Assembly: GCA_963726405.1 (NCBI GenBank)
Contig: CAVSCF010000012.1
Location: 62,001-126,000, forward strand
DNA from: JAOUJD01 sp963726405
GTDB taxonomy: Bacteria > Pseudomonadota > Gammaproteobacteria > Burkholderiales > Burkholderiaceae_F
Reading direction: 5' to 3'
DNA length: 64,000 nt
In this document: in pieces, positions 1 to 8,786 of the stretch
Layout: every line of letters begins with the position of its first letter
Numbering within the stretch: position 1 is the stretch's first letter
The notes under the pieces: generated by a model
Databases searched by the model: none
Told to the model about the DNA's origin: nothing
The model's input: only the letters and a program-made list of their open reading frames with translations
Made by a program: the position numbers and the translations under genes

Positions 1-2
1 AG

Positions 3-1871
3 ATGATGGTGCGGAAGATGGAGGAGGGCTACGACCGGACGGCCGCCGTCACCTTCATGTACGAGTCGACCGCCTTCCCGATGCTGACCGGCACGCTCAT
101 CACCGCCGCCGGCTTCCTGCCGATCGCGCTGGCGAAGTCGGCCGCCGGCGAGTACACGTTCTCGATCTTCGGCGTGACCGCGCTCGCGCTCGTGATTTCG
201 TGGTTCGTCGCCGTGCTGTTCGTGCCGCTGCTCGGCGTCTGGCTGCTGAAGCCGCCGGCGAAGGCCGTCGACGGCGAAGCGCACGACCTGTTCGCTTCGC
301 CCTTCTACTCGCGGTTCCGTCGCCTCGTCGACTGGTGCGTCGAGTGGCGCAAGACCGTCATCGCGATCACGGTCGCGAGCCTCGCGCTCGGCATCGTGGG
401 CTTTCGCTTCGTCGAGCAGCAGTTCTTCCCCGACTCGGTCCGCGTGGAGCTTGTGGTCAACCTGTGGCTGCCCGAGGGTTCGAGCCTCGAGGCGACCGAA
501 CTGGAGACGAAGAAGTTCGAGAACTGGCTGGCGCAGCAGCCCGAGGTCGACCACTGGGTGAGCTACGTCGGCACGGGCGCGCCGCGCTTTTATCTCCCCC
601 AGGACCAGCAGTTCAACAACAGCAACCTGGCCGAGATCATCGTCACGCCGCGCTCGCTCGCCGAGCGCAACCAGCTGCGCCCGCGGATGATCGAGCTGTT
701 CCGCAACGACTTCCCCAACCTGCGCGGCCGCGTGAAGCTGCTGCCCAACGGCCCTCCGGTCCCGTATCCGGTGCAGTTCCGGGTCCAGGGCACGGATGTG
801 GCGACCGTGCGTTCGATCGCCGACAAGGTGAAGGACATCGTGCGCGCGAATCCCAACACGCTCGGCGTGAACGACAACTGGAACGAGCAGGTGAAGTCGC
901 TGAAGCTCACGCTCGACCAGGACAAGGCGCGCGCGCTCGGCGTGTCGAGCCAGGCGCTGGCCCGGGCGGCGCAGACGATCCTGTCGGGCACGACCGTGGC
1001 GCAGTTCCGCGAGGGCAACGAGCTGATCGACATCGTGTTGCGCCAGCCCTACGAGGAGCGCGCCGTCATGTCGCGCCTCGCGGACGCCAACATTCCGACG
1101 GCGTCCGGCCGATCCGTGCCCCTGTCGCAGCTGGTGAAGGTCGAACTCGGCTGGGAGCCCGGCATCGTGTGGCGCGAGAACCGCAACTTCACGATCACGG
1201 TGCAAAGCGAGGTGAAGGACGGTGTGCAGGGGCCCACCGTGACCGCGCAGATCGACCCGCAGCTCGCGACGCTGCGCGCTCAGCTTCCACCCGGCTACAG
1301 CATCGACGTCGCCGGCGCGGCCGAGGAATCCGCGAAGGCCGGAAAGTCGATCGCGGTGAACATTCCGCTGATGCTCTTCATCGTCTTCACGTTGCTGATG
1401 CTGCAGCTGCATTCCTTCTCGCGCTCGCTGCTCGTCTTCCTGACCGGTCCTCTCGGCTTCATCGGAGCGGCGGCGACGCTGCTGGTGTTCCGTGCCCCGT
1501 TCGGGTTCGTCGCGCAGCTTGGCGTTCTCGCGCTGCTCGGGATGATCATCCGCAACTCGGTGATCCTCGTGGACCAGATCGAGCGTGACCGTGCCGACGG
1601 CGTTCCGGTCTGGGATGCGATCGTCGAGGCTGCCGTGCGTCGCTTCCGTCCGATCATGCTGACCGCGGCGGCAGCGGTACTGGCGATGATCCCGTTGTCG
1701 CGCAGCGTGTTCTGGGGTCCGATGGCGGTCGCCATCATGGGTGGACTGATCGTGGCCACGGCGCTGACGCTGCTCTTCCTGCCGGCGCTCTACGCCGCCG
1801 CCTTCCGCGTGCGCCGTCCGCAGCCGGCAGGCGGCGCCGCGGCCGGGGTCGCGGGACCGCAACCCGCCTAG
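3..1871 (+). CDS. RND efflux pump permease, C-terminal part (5' truncated by window edge)
   Basis: This is the last 620 or so residues of an inner-membrane RND (HAE1/AcrB-type) proton-driven efflux permease. A full protein is about 1,040 residues, so the gene begins upstream of the window. Visible parts are membrane helices in the first 85 residues, a long periplasmic porter loop, and a second block of helices. That block includes the signature LLGMIIRNSVILVDQIE typical of the second half of RND proteins. The C-terminus is a short Ala/Gly/Pro tail. The proton-relay Asp pair of TM4 would lie outside the window. Substrate cannot be told from this part. The stop codon overlaps by four bases the end of a small convergent ORF. 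Confidence 0.93.
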   Translation: MMVRKMEEGYDRTAAVTFMYESTAFPMLTGTLITAAGFLPIALAKSAAGEYTFSIFGVTALALVISWFVAVLFVPLLGVWLLKPPAKAVDGEAHDLFASPFYSRFRRLVDWCVEWRKTVIAITVASLALGIVGFRFVEQQFFPDSVRVELVVNLWLPEGSSLEATELETKKFENWLAQQPEVDHWVSYVGTGAPRFYLPQDQQFNNSNLAEIIVTPRSLAERNQLRPRMIELFRNDFPNLRGRVKLLPNGPPVPYPVQFRVQGTDVATVRSIADKVKDIVRANPNTLGVNDNWNEQVKSLKLTLDQDKARALGVSSQALARAAQTILSGTTVAQFREGNELIDIVLRQPYEERAVMSRLADANIPTASGRSVPLSQLVKVELGWEPGIVWRENRNFTITVQSEVKDGVQGPTVTAQIDPQLATLRAQLPPGYSIDVAGAAEESAKAGKSIAVNIPLMLFIVFTLLMLQLHSFSRSLLVFLTGPLGFIGAAATLLVFRAPFGFVAQLGVLALLGMIIRNSVILVDQIERDRADGVPVWDAIVEAAVRRFRPIMLTAAAAVLAMIPLSRSVFWGPMAVAIMGGLIVATALTLLFLPALYAAAFRVRRPQPAGGAAAGVAGPQPA

Positions 1872-2167
1872 CGCACGCTCGTCGCAGTCACGCTCGGGAC
1901 GTAGCGCACCTCGGGCTGGGCCTGGAAGGGTCCGCTGACGGTGGATATTTCCTCGGCCAGCCGGAACGACCGCTCGCCGCCCGGTGTGATCGTCGACGGG
2001 GTGCGGCGCTGCGCCTGGCCCGTTCCCGAAGTGCCGATGCGGCGCCACGCGTCGCCGAGCAGGCGGCCTTCGAGTTCGCTCACGTCACCCGTGGGTTCGA
2101 AGGTGCGGTCGACGTAGCGGCCGTCAGCGGCGAGATAGCCGAACACTCGCAGGCTTCCTGCAGGCAT
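1868..2167 (-). CDS. small hypothetical protein
   Basis: A 99-residue ORF sits alone between the RND gene and carbonic anhydrase, convergent with the former (4 bp overlap of stops). An in-frame stop lies 16 codons upstream of the ATG, so it cannot be the tail of a longer gene. There is no signal peptide or clear domain. The sequence has several aromatic and acidic positions (FGYLAADGRYVDRTFEP) and does not show the Arg/Pro bias of antisense shadows here. I do not recognise a family. It could still be a chance ORF. Confidence 0.4.
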   Translation of the reverse strand: MPAGSLRVFGYLAADGRYVDRTFEPTGDVSELEGRLLGDAWRRIGTSGTGQAQRRTPSTITPGGERSFRLAEEISTVSGPFQAQPEVRYVPSVTATSVR

Positions 2168-2231
2168 CCGCGGCCCGCGGTCCCTGCGTCGCGGCTCGGG
2201 CCCGGCGTCGGCTGGTTAGAATGATCCGGCG

Positions 2232-2873
2232 ATGAATCCGCTGCAGACCCTGTTCGATAACAACCGCATGTGGTCGGCGCGCATGCGGCGCAGCGATCCG
2301 GAGTTCTTCGCGCGCCTCGCGGGCCAGCAGTCGCCCCGATACCTGTGGATCGGGTGCGCCGACAGCCGGGTGCCGGCCAACGAGATCGTCGGCCTGCTGC
2401 CGGGCGAACTCTTCGTCCACCGCAACGTGGCCAACGTCGTGGTGCACAGCGACCTGAACTGCCTCTCGGTGATGCAGTTCGCGGTCGACGTTCTCAAGGT
2501 GGAGCACATCATCGTGTGCGGCCACTACGGCTGCAGCGGGGTGAGCGCGGTGCTCGAGAACCGCCGCGTCGGCCTCGCGGACAACTGGTTGCACCACGTG
2601 CAGGACGTGAATCACAAGCATGGCGATCGCGTCGCCGCGGTGGCGGACACCGCGCGGCGCATCGACAAGCTTTGCGAACTCAACGTGATCGAGCAGGTCG
2701 CCCACGTCTGCCAGACCACGATCGTCGACGACGCGTGGAATCGCGGCCAGCGGCTTTCGGTCCACGGCTGGATCTACGGGCTGGCGGACGGCCTCGTGCG
2801 GGACCTTCTGACGACCGTCACGAGGAGCGACGAGGCGAGGGACCGCTACCGAACCGCGCTTGCCGCGCTGTAG
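2232..2873 (+). CDS. can: beta-class carbonic anhydrase
   Basis: Zinc enzyme for reversible hydration of CO2 to bicarbonate in the cytoplasm. At 213 residues it is close to the length of E. coli Can. The zinc ligands are visible: Cys42 and Asp44 in IGCADSR, and His98 and Cys101 in CGHYGC. The Asp44/Arg46 pair is present. The start ATG follows a TAGAAT (2217-2222) by only nine bases, so the transcript may be very short-leadered if that hexamer is a -10 element. It stands alone between an RND gene and the tam pair. Confidence 0.96.
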   Translation: MNPLQTLFDNNRMWSARMRRSDPEFFARLAGQQSPRYLWIGCADSRVPANEIVGLLPGELFVHRNVANVVVHSDLNCLSVMQFAVDVLKVEHIIVCGHYGCSGVSAVLENRRVGLADNWLHHVQDVNHKHGDRVAAVADTARRIDKLCELNVIEQVAHVCQTTIVDDAWNRGQRLSVHGWIYGLADGLVRDLLTTVTRSDEARDRYRTALAAL

Positions 2874-2920
2874 CCGCTAATGGCGGAAGCGTCGGCGGGT
2901 GCGCGGCCGGCAGCGTGGCG

Positions 2921-5900
2921 TCAGTCGAAGGACAGCGAGTAGACGAGATCCAGGGCGTTGGTGCTGCCGGCGCGCGCGATGACCGACAGCCGGCGCGTCA
3001 GCTGCCAGTTCAAGGCAACGAAGTACTCGGCTCCGTTCAGCGCCTGCTCGAAAGTCACGTAAAGCTCGTCCGTGAGGCGCTTGCCGAGGGCGACAAAGTC
3101 GCCGGTCGTCGACGCGGAACTGCCCCTGCGCAGCGTCCCCGCGACCGTCTCGCGCGGCAGCAGCGACGACGAACTCTGTCCGCCGGATCGCAGGCCGAAC
3201 TCGTCGATGCCGAGCGAGCGCATGAGGTTGGCGCCCGTGCCGCCCGACTGGCCGGAGAACAGCGCCGTCGCCGCGGCCGTCAGCAGTGCCCGATCCTGGC
3301 TCTCGCCGGTTCCGGGCGGGCGGCCGAGGACCAGCCAGTTGAGCCGTTCGACATCCGACATGGCGGTATCCGAGTGCAGCCGGACGACGGGCGCGAGTGC
3401 TGTCCCAGTGATTGCCACACCGACTTCCACCGGCAGGCCGGGGCGCGTGGCGAGCACGTTCAATGCCGGATTCTCGAGAGGACCGGAGAACGTCACGAGG
3501 CCGCGCTCGATCTGCAGCCGCTGCCCGTAGCCATTGAAGATGCCGTCGACGATCCGCACCGTTCCCAGCGCCTGCAATTGGGTCGGCCGGCCCGTGACTG
3601 TCACGCCGCCCGAGAGCCGCGCCTCGAGCCCGGCTCCGCGGATGAAGAAGCGCTGGCCGAGCCGCCCTTCGACGTTGACGTTGACCGTGAGCGGCGGCGC
3701 GCCTTCCCGCGTCTTCTGCTGTTGCTCGCCGCGAACCACGACGACGTCATTCGGCAGCGTCCGCGCATTGCGCGAAGAAAAGTCGATGTACGCGCCGTCC
3801 ACGGTCGGCTTCGCGTACAGCTCGGCATGCGTGGGCGTCAGCGTGATGCCGCCTTCGCCGCTGACGACCATCCACCGGTCGCGGCGCTGCAGGATCGGCA
3901 GCTTGTCGGCCGTCACACCGATACTGCCGGTCAGCGTCTGCACCGCCACGCGGCCGACGACCTTCAGCGTTCCCACTCCCGTGGCCAGCGCGCCGAGTGC
4001 CCGCTTCTCGTCCGGCGCCACGCGGGCGTCGCCGGTGAAGGTCATTTCGTTGATCACCAGCACGCCGTCCTCGAGGGCCGCGTTGAGTGTGCCGTTCTCG
4101 AGCCGCAGTCCCTGCTCGATCCACACCAGCCGCAGGTTACGACCGAGGACCTTGCCGTCGGCGGTCGGATTGCCCGGGGTGCCGCCCACCACGGCCTGCA
4201 CGCTGGCCGAGCCCTGGACCTGCACCGTGTCGCTCATTAGGGGACCGAGCCAACCGAGGTCGGGCAGCGTGGCGTCCACGTTCACGCGAAGCTGGCGATC
4301 CTGTGCGAGTCGCATGCGTTCGGGATCGATGTAGGCGTCGATCACCGCGTCGACCTTGCCGAGGGCCGCGCCGCGCAGGTACGCCGTGCCGGTGACCCGG
4401 TTGTCGACGATGCTCAGTGCCGCGCCGACGTCGCTGATGCCGACGGGATGGACCGCGTCGACACCGCTGTAGACGTCCCCGCTGGTGCGCTCGATGACGA
4501 CGATGCCGTTCAGCGCGTTGCCGTACTCGATGCTCCAGCGGCCCGCGAGCGTCAGCGGCTGCGGCGTGGCCGCCGTGGTGCGCACGGCGCGGCGCGGCGC
4601 GCGTGCGCGCGGGTCGAAGGCCTGCGGCTGCAGATTTTCGAAGGTGCCGAAGCTTCTCAACCGCCCATCCACACGGGTGAACTCGACTTCGGCGAAGCGG
4701 GTGTCGCGGGCGACGAAGGCGGTCGGACCGACGGCGATGCCTCCGGGCCCGAGCACCACTGGCGTGGGCGTGTCCAGGCGCAGGTCGAAGGGCTTGCCGG
4801 CGACGATCGAGGTCACCGAGCCGCGCCAGGCGTCTTTCTGCCAGCCGCCCGTGGCGCGCGCGGCGACGGTCTCCTTCGTCGCCGTGGTCGCCGCGAATTC
4901 GACCGCGTGCGACGCGGTCGTGCCCCGCGCGGTGAGCGCTGCGCTCGCGAGCGACAGCTCCGGGCGGCCCGGCGTGCGGTGACCGGCGAGTTCGATCTTG
5001 ACGTCGAGCGGCGCGTCGGGCTGCGCGCTCGCCTGCACGGCCACCGTCACGTTTTCGATCCGTTGCTGGTTCGGGAGCACGAGCGCGGAGGCCGCGCCGG
5101 TGGCGACGATGGCGGGCGACTGCAGCGTTCCGCCGATCGTGCCCTGCGCGGTGATCGCGCCCTCGATATTCGGGACGAGGTCGGCCAGGCGCGGCGCGGA
5201 CAGATCGAACGACAGTTCGCGGCCGGCGCCGAGGCCACCGCGCGCGTTGAGCCGGGCCGTGCCCGACGTCAGCGCGGTGTCGATGTCGAGCAGTTCGCCG
5301 TCGAGGCGGAGATCGGCGTTGCCGTCGACCGGCCGGCCGTACAGGCGGCTGTCGTTCAGGGTCACCTGCGCCCGCCCGCGACGCACCGGCTGCAGCGTGC
5401 CGTCCACGCTCACGCGACCGTTCAGCCGGGTATTGACGCCGGCGACGAAGCGCGAAAGGTCGAGCGCCTGGAACTCGCCGCGCAGTTGTGCCGACATCTC
5501 CTTGCCGAGCCGCACCCGGCCACTGACCTCGGCCCGTCCCTCGCCCAGCCGCGCGACGGCCTTCTGGATGTCGAGCATCTCATTGGCGAGGCTGATGGCG
5601 AAATCGACGTCGACCGGAAGGCCCCTCGCATTGCTCGCCCGGCCCGTGAACCGCTGCTGACCCTTCTCCAACCGGTAGTCGAGTTGACCGGAGAGTTGCG
5701 TCGGCGTGACCGACGAATGAATGCGCGAGCCGTCGATGCCGGAGAACGTCGCCCTGGCCTCCACGGCGCCATCGGGTGAGCGCTTCACGCCTCCGCGTGC
5801 CGTGCCGCCGGCTGCCTCCACCTGCTCGATGGCGAACTCGAGCATGGCTGCCGACCACTGCAGCGTGCCGCGGGCCGACTGGACGGGAAGCCGCTGTCGA

Positions 5901-6868
5901 TCGACCGGACCCGGGATCGCATTGGCGAGCCTGAAGGGCCCGGCGATGGTGAACGACGTTCCCGGTCCGGGCCTGAGCTCGGCCGTTCCGGCGAGCTTCA
6001 TTGCCGGCAGACCGGGGATCCACATCTCCGGCTGGAAGTCGGCCGCCACGAGCGACAGTCCCACCAATGGCACCGGTGCGAACGGCGCGAGTTGCACCTC
6101 GACGTCCAGGCGTCCTGCTTCGCTGTTGCTCTTCGCGGCAACCTTCAAGTCGAGCAGCGATCCGCTTGCGTCCACCGTCGCCTGCACGGGCTTCTCCAGC
6201 AGGATCGACCGCAGGTCGGCATGGGCGGATACGGGAAACGGACGCGAGGCGCCGACCGTGCCGACAAGGTCGAGTTCGGTCGTGCCGTAACGCGCGCTTG
6301 CCCGCGCGATCCGGATCGACGCCTGATCGGCTTCGCCCTGCAGCAGGACGTCGCGCACGACCTGAGGTTCGCGCCCGCGTTCGCCGAACCGCAGTTCTCC
6401 GACGGCCCCGTTTCGCAATCGAAGCGCGAGCGGCAGCGCGAGGGAGGCAGGCGGCTCCGGCGGCGACTTCGTTTCGGATGGCATCCACGTGACGGTGACC
6501 GTCCGGGCGGTCACGTTCTCCAGGTCGAGCGAACGCTCGCGCCATCCGACGTACCTGGGCGTCACGGTGAGGTTCGCTGCGTCGAGCGACCAGCGCGGCT
6601 CCGCGATGACGAGGTGGTCCAGCGTGAAGCCGTCGCGCAGCGAGCCGCTGATGCCGGTGACCTGCAGCGATGGCACGACCCACGCCGTCGCCCGGAGCAG
6701 CGCGGCCAGGCCGGAGGAAGTGCTGCCGAGCCACACCAGCGCGATGCCCGCGCCCGCCACCAGCACCGCCGCGGGAACGAGCACCAGCAGCAGCGACGTC
6801 AGCCAGGGCGGCCGGTGACGCGCAGGCATCGGCGGCGGAGGGGCAGGTTGCGTCTGATCGTCGGCCAT
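2921..6868 (-). CDS. tamB: translocation and assembly module inner-membrane protein TamB
   Basis: Large (1,315 residues) periplasm-spanning protein of the TamB/AsmA-like family. It works with TamA in outer-membrane protein assembly or lipid transport. One N-terminal membrane anchor (about residues 22-45, rich in Leu/Val/Ala) is followed by a very long beta-rich repetitive region. The conserved TamB/DUF490 domain is at the C-terminus (GLPVEVGVAITGTALAPVV, then a final phenylalanine as in beta-barrel-interacting proteins). It starts five bases after the tamA stop, so the two are one operon in the usual order. Confidence 0.95.
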   Translation of the reverse strand: MADDQTQPAPPPPMPARHRPPWLTSLLLVLVPAAVLVAGAGIALVWLGSTSSGLAALLRATAWVVPSLQVTGISGSLRDGFTLDHLVIAEPRWSLDAANLTVTPRYVGWRERSLDLENVTARTVTVTWMPSETKSPPEPPASLALPLALRLRNGAVGELRFGERGREPQVVRDVLLQGEADQASIRIARASARYGTTELDLVGTVGASRPFPVSAHADLRSILLEKPVQATVDASGSLLDLKVAAKSNSEAGRLDVEVQLAPFAPVPLVGLSLVAADFQPEMWIPGLPAMKLAGTAELRPGPGTSFTIAGPFRLANAIPGPVDRQRLPVQSARGTLQWSAAMLEFAIEQVEAAGGTARGGVKRSPDGAVEARATFSGIDGSRIHSSVTPTQLSGQLDYRLEKGQQRFTGRASNARGLPVDVDFAISLANEMLDIQKAVARLGEGRAEVSGRVRLGKEMSAQLRGEFQALDLSRFVAGVNTRLNGRVSVDGTLQPVRRGRAQVTLNDSRLYGRPVDGNADLRLDGELLDIDTALTSGTARLNARGGLGAGRELSFDLSAPRLADLVPNIEGAITAQGTIGGTLQSPAIVATGAASALVLPNQQRIENVTVAVQASAQPDAPLDVKIELAGHRTPGRPELSLASAALTARGTTASHAVEFAATTATKETVAARATGGWQKDAWRGSVTSIVAGKPFDLRLDTPTPVVLGPGGIAVGPTAFVARDTRFAEVEFTRVDGRLRSFGTFENLQPQAFDPRARAPRRAVRTTAATPQPLTLAGRWSIEYGNALNGIVVIERTSGDVYSGVDAVHPVGISDVGAALSIVDNRVTGTAYLRGAALGKVDAVIDAYIDPERMRLAQDRQLRVNVDATLPDLGWLGPLMSDTVQVQGSASVQAVVGGTPGNPTADGKVLGRNLRLVWIEQGLRLENGTLNAALEDGVLVINEMTFTGDARVAPDEKRALGALATGVGTLKVVGRVAVQTLTGSIGVTADKLPILQRRDRWMVVSGEGGITLTPTHAELYAKPTVDGAYIDFSSRNARTLPNDVVVVRGEQQQKTREGAPPLTVNVNVEGRLGQRFFIRGAGLEARLSGGVTVTGRPTQLQALGTVRIVDGIFNGYGQRLQIERGLVTFSGPLENPALNVLATRPGLPVEVGVAITGTALAPVVRLHSDTAMSDVERLNWLVLGRPPGTGESQDRALLTAAATALFSGQSGGTGANLMRSLGIDEFGLRSGGQSSSSLLPRETVAGTLRRGSSASTTGDFVALGKRLTDELYVTFEQALNGAEYFVALNWQLTRRLSVIARAGSTNALDLVYSLSFD

Positions 6869-6873
6869 GGCAA

Positions 6874-8637
6874 TCAGAACGCGATGGCGACCGAGAAGTG
6901 CACCCGCACCTGGCGCTCGCGCTCGCCGTACGCGACGTCAACGGCGAGCGGCCCGGCCGGGGTGCGATAGCGAACGCCCAGCCCGGCGCCAACCGCGGGG
7001 TCGAGCTTGCCCCAGTCCTCGGCGGCATCGCCCACGTCGACGAAGGCGGCGACGCCCCAGTTGCCGCCGAAGCGGTCCAGCCACTTCACGTATTCCGCCG
7101 AGGCGACAGCCAGGGCGCGACCACCGATGGTGGCCGATCCCTGCTTGACGCCGAGGCTCTCGAAGTCGTAGCCGCGCACGGTGGTCGTTCCGCCGGTGCG
7201 GAACAGGAACTTGGTCGGGACCACGGCGATGCTGTCGGCCTCCACGTATCCCAGGTCGGCGCGCAGGATCAGCACGTCGCGATCGCCGATCGGGAAGTAC
7301 TGCTGTACCCGACCCTGGCCCCGGAGAAAGGCGTCGTTGAACGACGTGCCGGTCGCACCCACCGAGGCCTCGAGCCGGACGATGTTCCCGCTGCGCGGTT
7401 CGATGACGTTGTTCACCTTGCGCCGGACCCAGGTGTAGGTCGTCGACAACGCATCCAGGGTCTGCCAGTCGGTGGTCGGCGTGCGGCGGTTCTCGTGCTC
7501 GAAGTTGACCGACCAGCGCGTCACGACGTTGTTGCCGGCGCGCGGCCCGACGGTGCGGGCGCGCGCCGCGCCCAGGCCCCAGCGTCGGACGTGGAGGTCC
7601 TCGAGGTCGGAGTCCTCGACCAGCCAGCCGACGCTGTCCTGCACACCGCTCGGACGCGGCGGCAACAGCACGTCCGCGAAGCCGAGGCCACCGGTCTGGT
7701 CGAGCCGGGCTCCGGTCAGCAGGACCCATGGATTCCCGAACAGCTGGTTCTGCCGGTAGGCGACCTCGACGCGCGCGCCGGTGTTCGACTCGTAGCCGAC
7801 GCCGAAGCTGATGCGCCTGAGGCGCGACTCGCGCACGACCACCCGCAGCGGCGCCTCTTCGGGGTCCTCGGGCGACAGCTGCAGCGTGGCCACCGCGTAG
7901 GCGAAGTAAGGTGTGTCCTGCAGCAACTGCTGGAACTCGACGAGCTTCGCGCGCTCGTAGCGGTCGCCGGGGCGGAACGGGTTGAAGCGCGCGACAAGAT
8001 CGGCGTCGTAGCGGGACAGCCCCTCGATCGTCAGGGCGCCGACCGTGTATGCAGGACCGCTGTCGATCTCGATGGCGAGGGTGGCAGAGGCGGTCTCGGG
8101 GCGGACCTCGGCACGCGAGTCGACGATGCGTGCGCCGGCGAAGTCCCGCTCCTCGACCGAGGCAAGCAACCGCAGCCTGGCCTGTTCCCACTCGGCCGAC
8201 CGGAATGGCGTGCCAGGCTTCAGGGGCCACGCCGCGCGCAACTGCTCGGCGCGTTCGGCGAAGCGCGGTTCGCCCAGCGCGCCGGTGAACTTGAGTTCGG
8301 CTTGCGCGACACGCGTCAGCGGGCCGAGCTGGACGATCAGGCGGTAGGGCCGCGTTCCCTCGCTTGCGGGCTCGAAGCGGAACTGCGGATCGAAATAGCC
8401 TTCGGTGGCGAGCGCTTCGCGCACCGCGCGCTCGGCGCGGCGCAATTCCCGCTCTTCGTCGGCTTCGTCGGCGTCCGGGCCGAGGGTGAAGCGTTCAAGC
8501 GTGGTCTCGACCAGCTGGGTCAGTCCCCCCGGCAACCCGGGCCCGGCGATCGCCACCGGCGCGCCGTTCTGCGCGCCGGCGATGTGCGGCCAGGTGAGCA
8601 GGAGGACGGCGAGGAAGGCGAGGGCGCGGAAGGGCAC
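6874..8637 (-). CDS. tamA: outer-membrane translocation module protein TamA (BamA/Omp85 family)
   Basis: Omp85-family outer-membrane barrel with N-terminal POTRA domains, partner of TamB. The frame is open to an ATG at 8766. I prefer the GTG at 8637 because it gives a clean signal peptide (FRALAFLAVLLLTWPHIAGA, cleavage near AGAQ) and a 587-residue protein. The longer version would place 43 non-signal residues in front and overlap the clpB promoter. POTRA-like repeats fill the first half. The C-terminal half is a 16-strand-type barrel with repeated GxGVRY and RxRxGY-like strands, ending in an aromatic residue (SVAIAF). It is divergent from clpB. Confidence 0.9.
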   Translation of the reverse strand: MPFRALAFLAVLLLTWPHIAGAQNGAPVAIAGPGLPGGLTQLVETTLERFTLGPDADEADEERELRRAERAVREALATEGYFDPQFRFEPASEGTRPYRLIVQLGPLTRVAQAELKFTGALGEPRFAERAEQLRAAWPLKPGTPFRSAEWEQARLRLLASVEERDFAGARIVDSRAEVRPETASATLAIEIDSGPAYTVGALTIEGLSRYDADLVARFNPFRPGDRYERAKLVEFQQLLQDTPYFAYAVATLQLSPEDPEEAPLRVVVRESRLRRISFGVGYESNTGARVEVAYRQNQLFGNPWVLLTGARLDQTGGLGFADVLLPPRPSGVQDSVGWLVEDSDLEDLHVRRWGLGAARARTVGPRAGNNVVTRWSVNFEHENRRTPTTDWQTLDALSTTYTWVRRKVNNVIEPRSGNIVRLEASVGATGTSFNDAFLRGQGRVQQYFPIGDRDVLILRADLGYVEADSIAVVPTKFLFRTGGTTTVRGYDFESLGVKQGSATIGGRALAVASAEYVKWLDRFGGNWGVAAFVDVGDAAEDWGKLDPAVGAGLGVRYRTPAGPLAVDVAYGERERQVRVHFSVAIAF

Positions 8638-8729
8638 GGTGCGGCAGCAAGGGCACGCCGGCGAGGCAAGAACCACGCCGTGACGGCCCTCGCCGATGCT
8701 AGCAGGGGGCCTGACGGAGGCACGGCCGG

Positions 8730-8758
8730 CTTGAAAGCCCTGCCGGCCGGCCCAAAGT
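8730..8758 (+). promoter_or_regulatory. sigma32-type heat-shock promoter of clpB
   Basis: CTTGAAA at 8730-8736 is a perfect heat-shock -35 element. It is followed after 14 bases by CCCAAAGT (8751-8758), which resembles the sigma32 -10 consensus CCCCATnT. It lies about 30 bases before the clpB start codon, as expected for a heat-shock chaperone. Confidence 0.6.
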
Positions 8759-8786
8759 ACCCGCAAACGACAGGGCCATTCAACTC

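Noticed and set aside
2270..4240. 656-codon plus-strand frame across carbonic anhydrase and tamB
   Set aside because: It covers two well-supported genes in other frames and is Arg/Ala/Gly-rich without domains.
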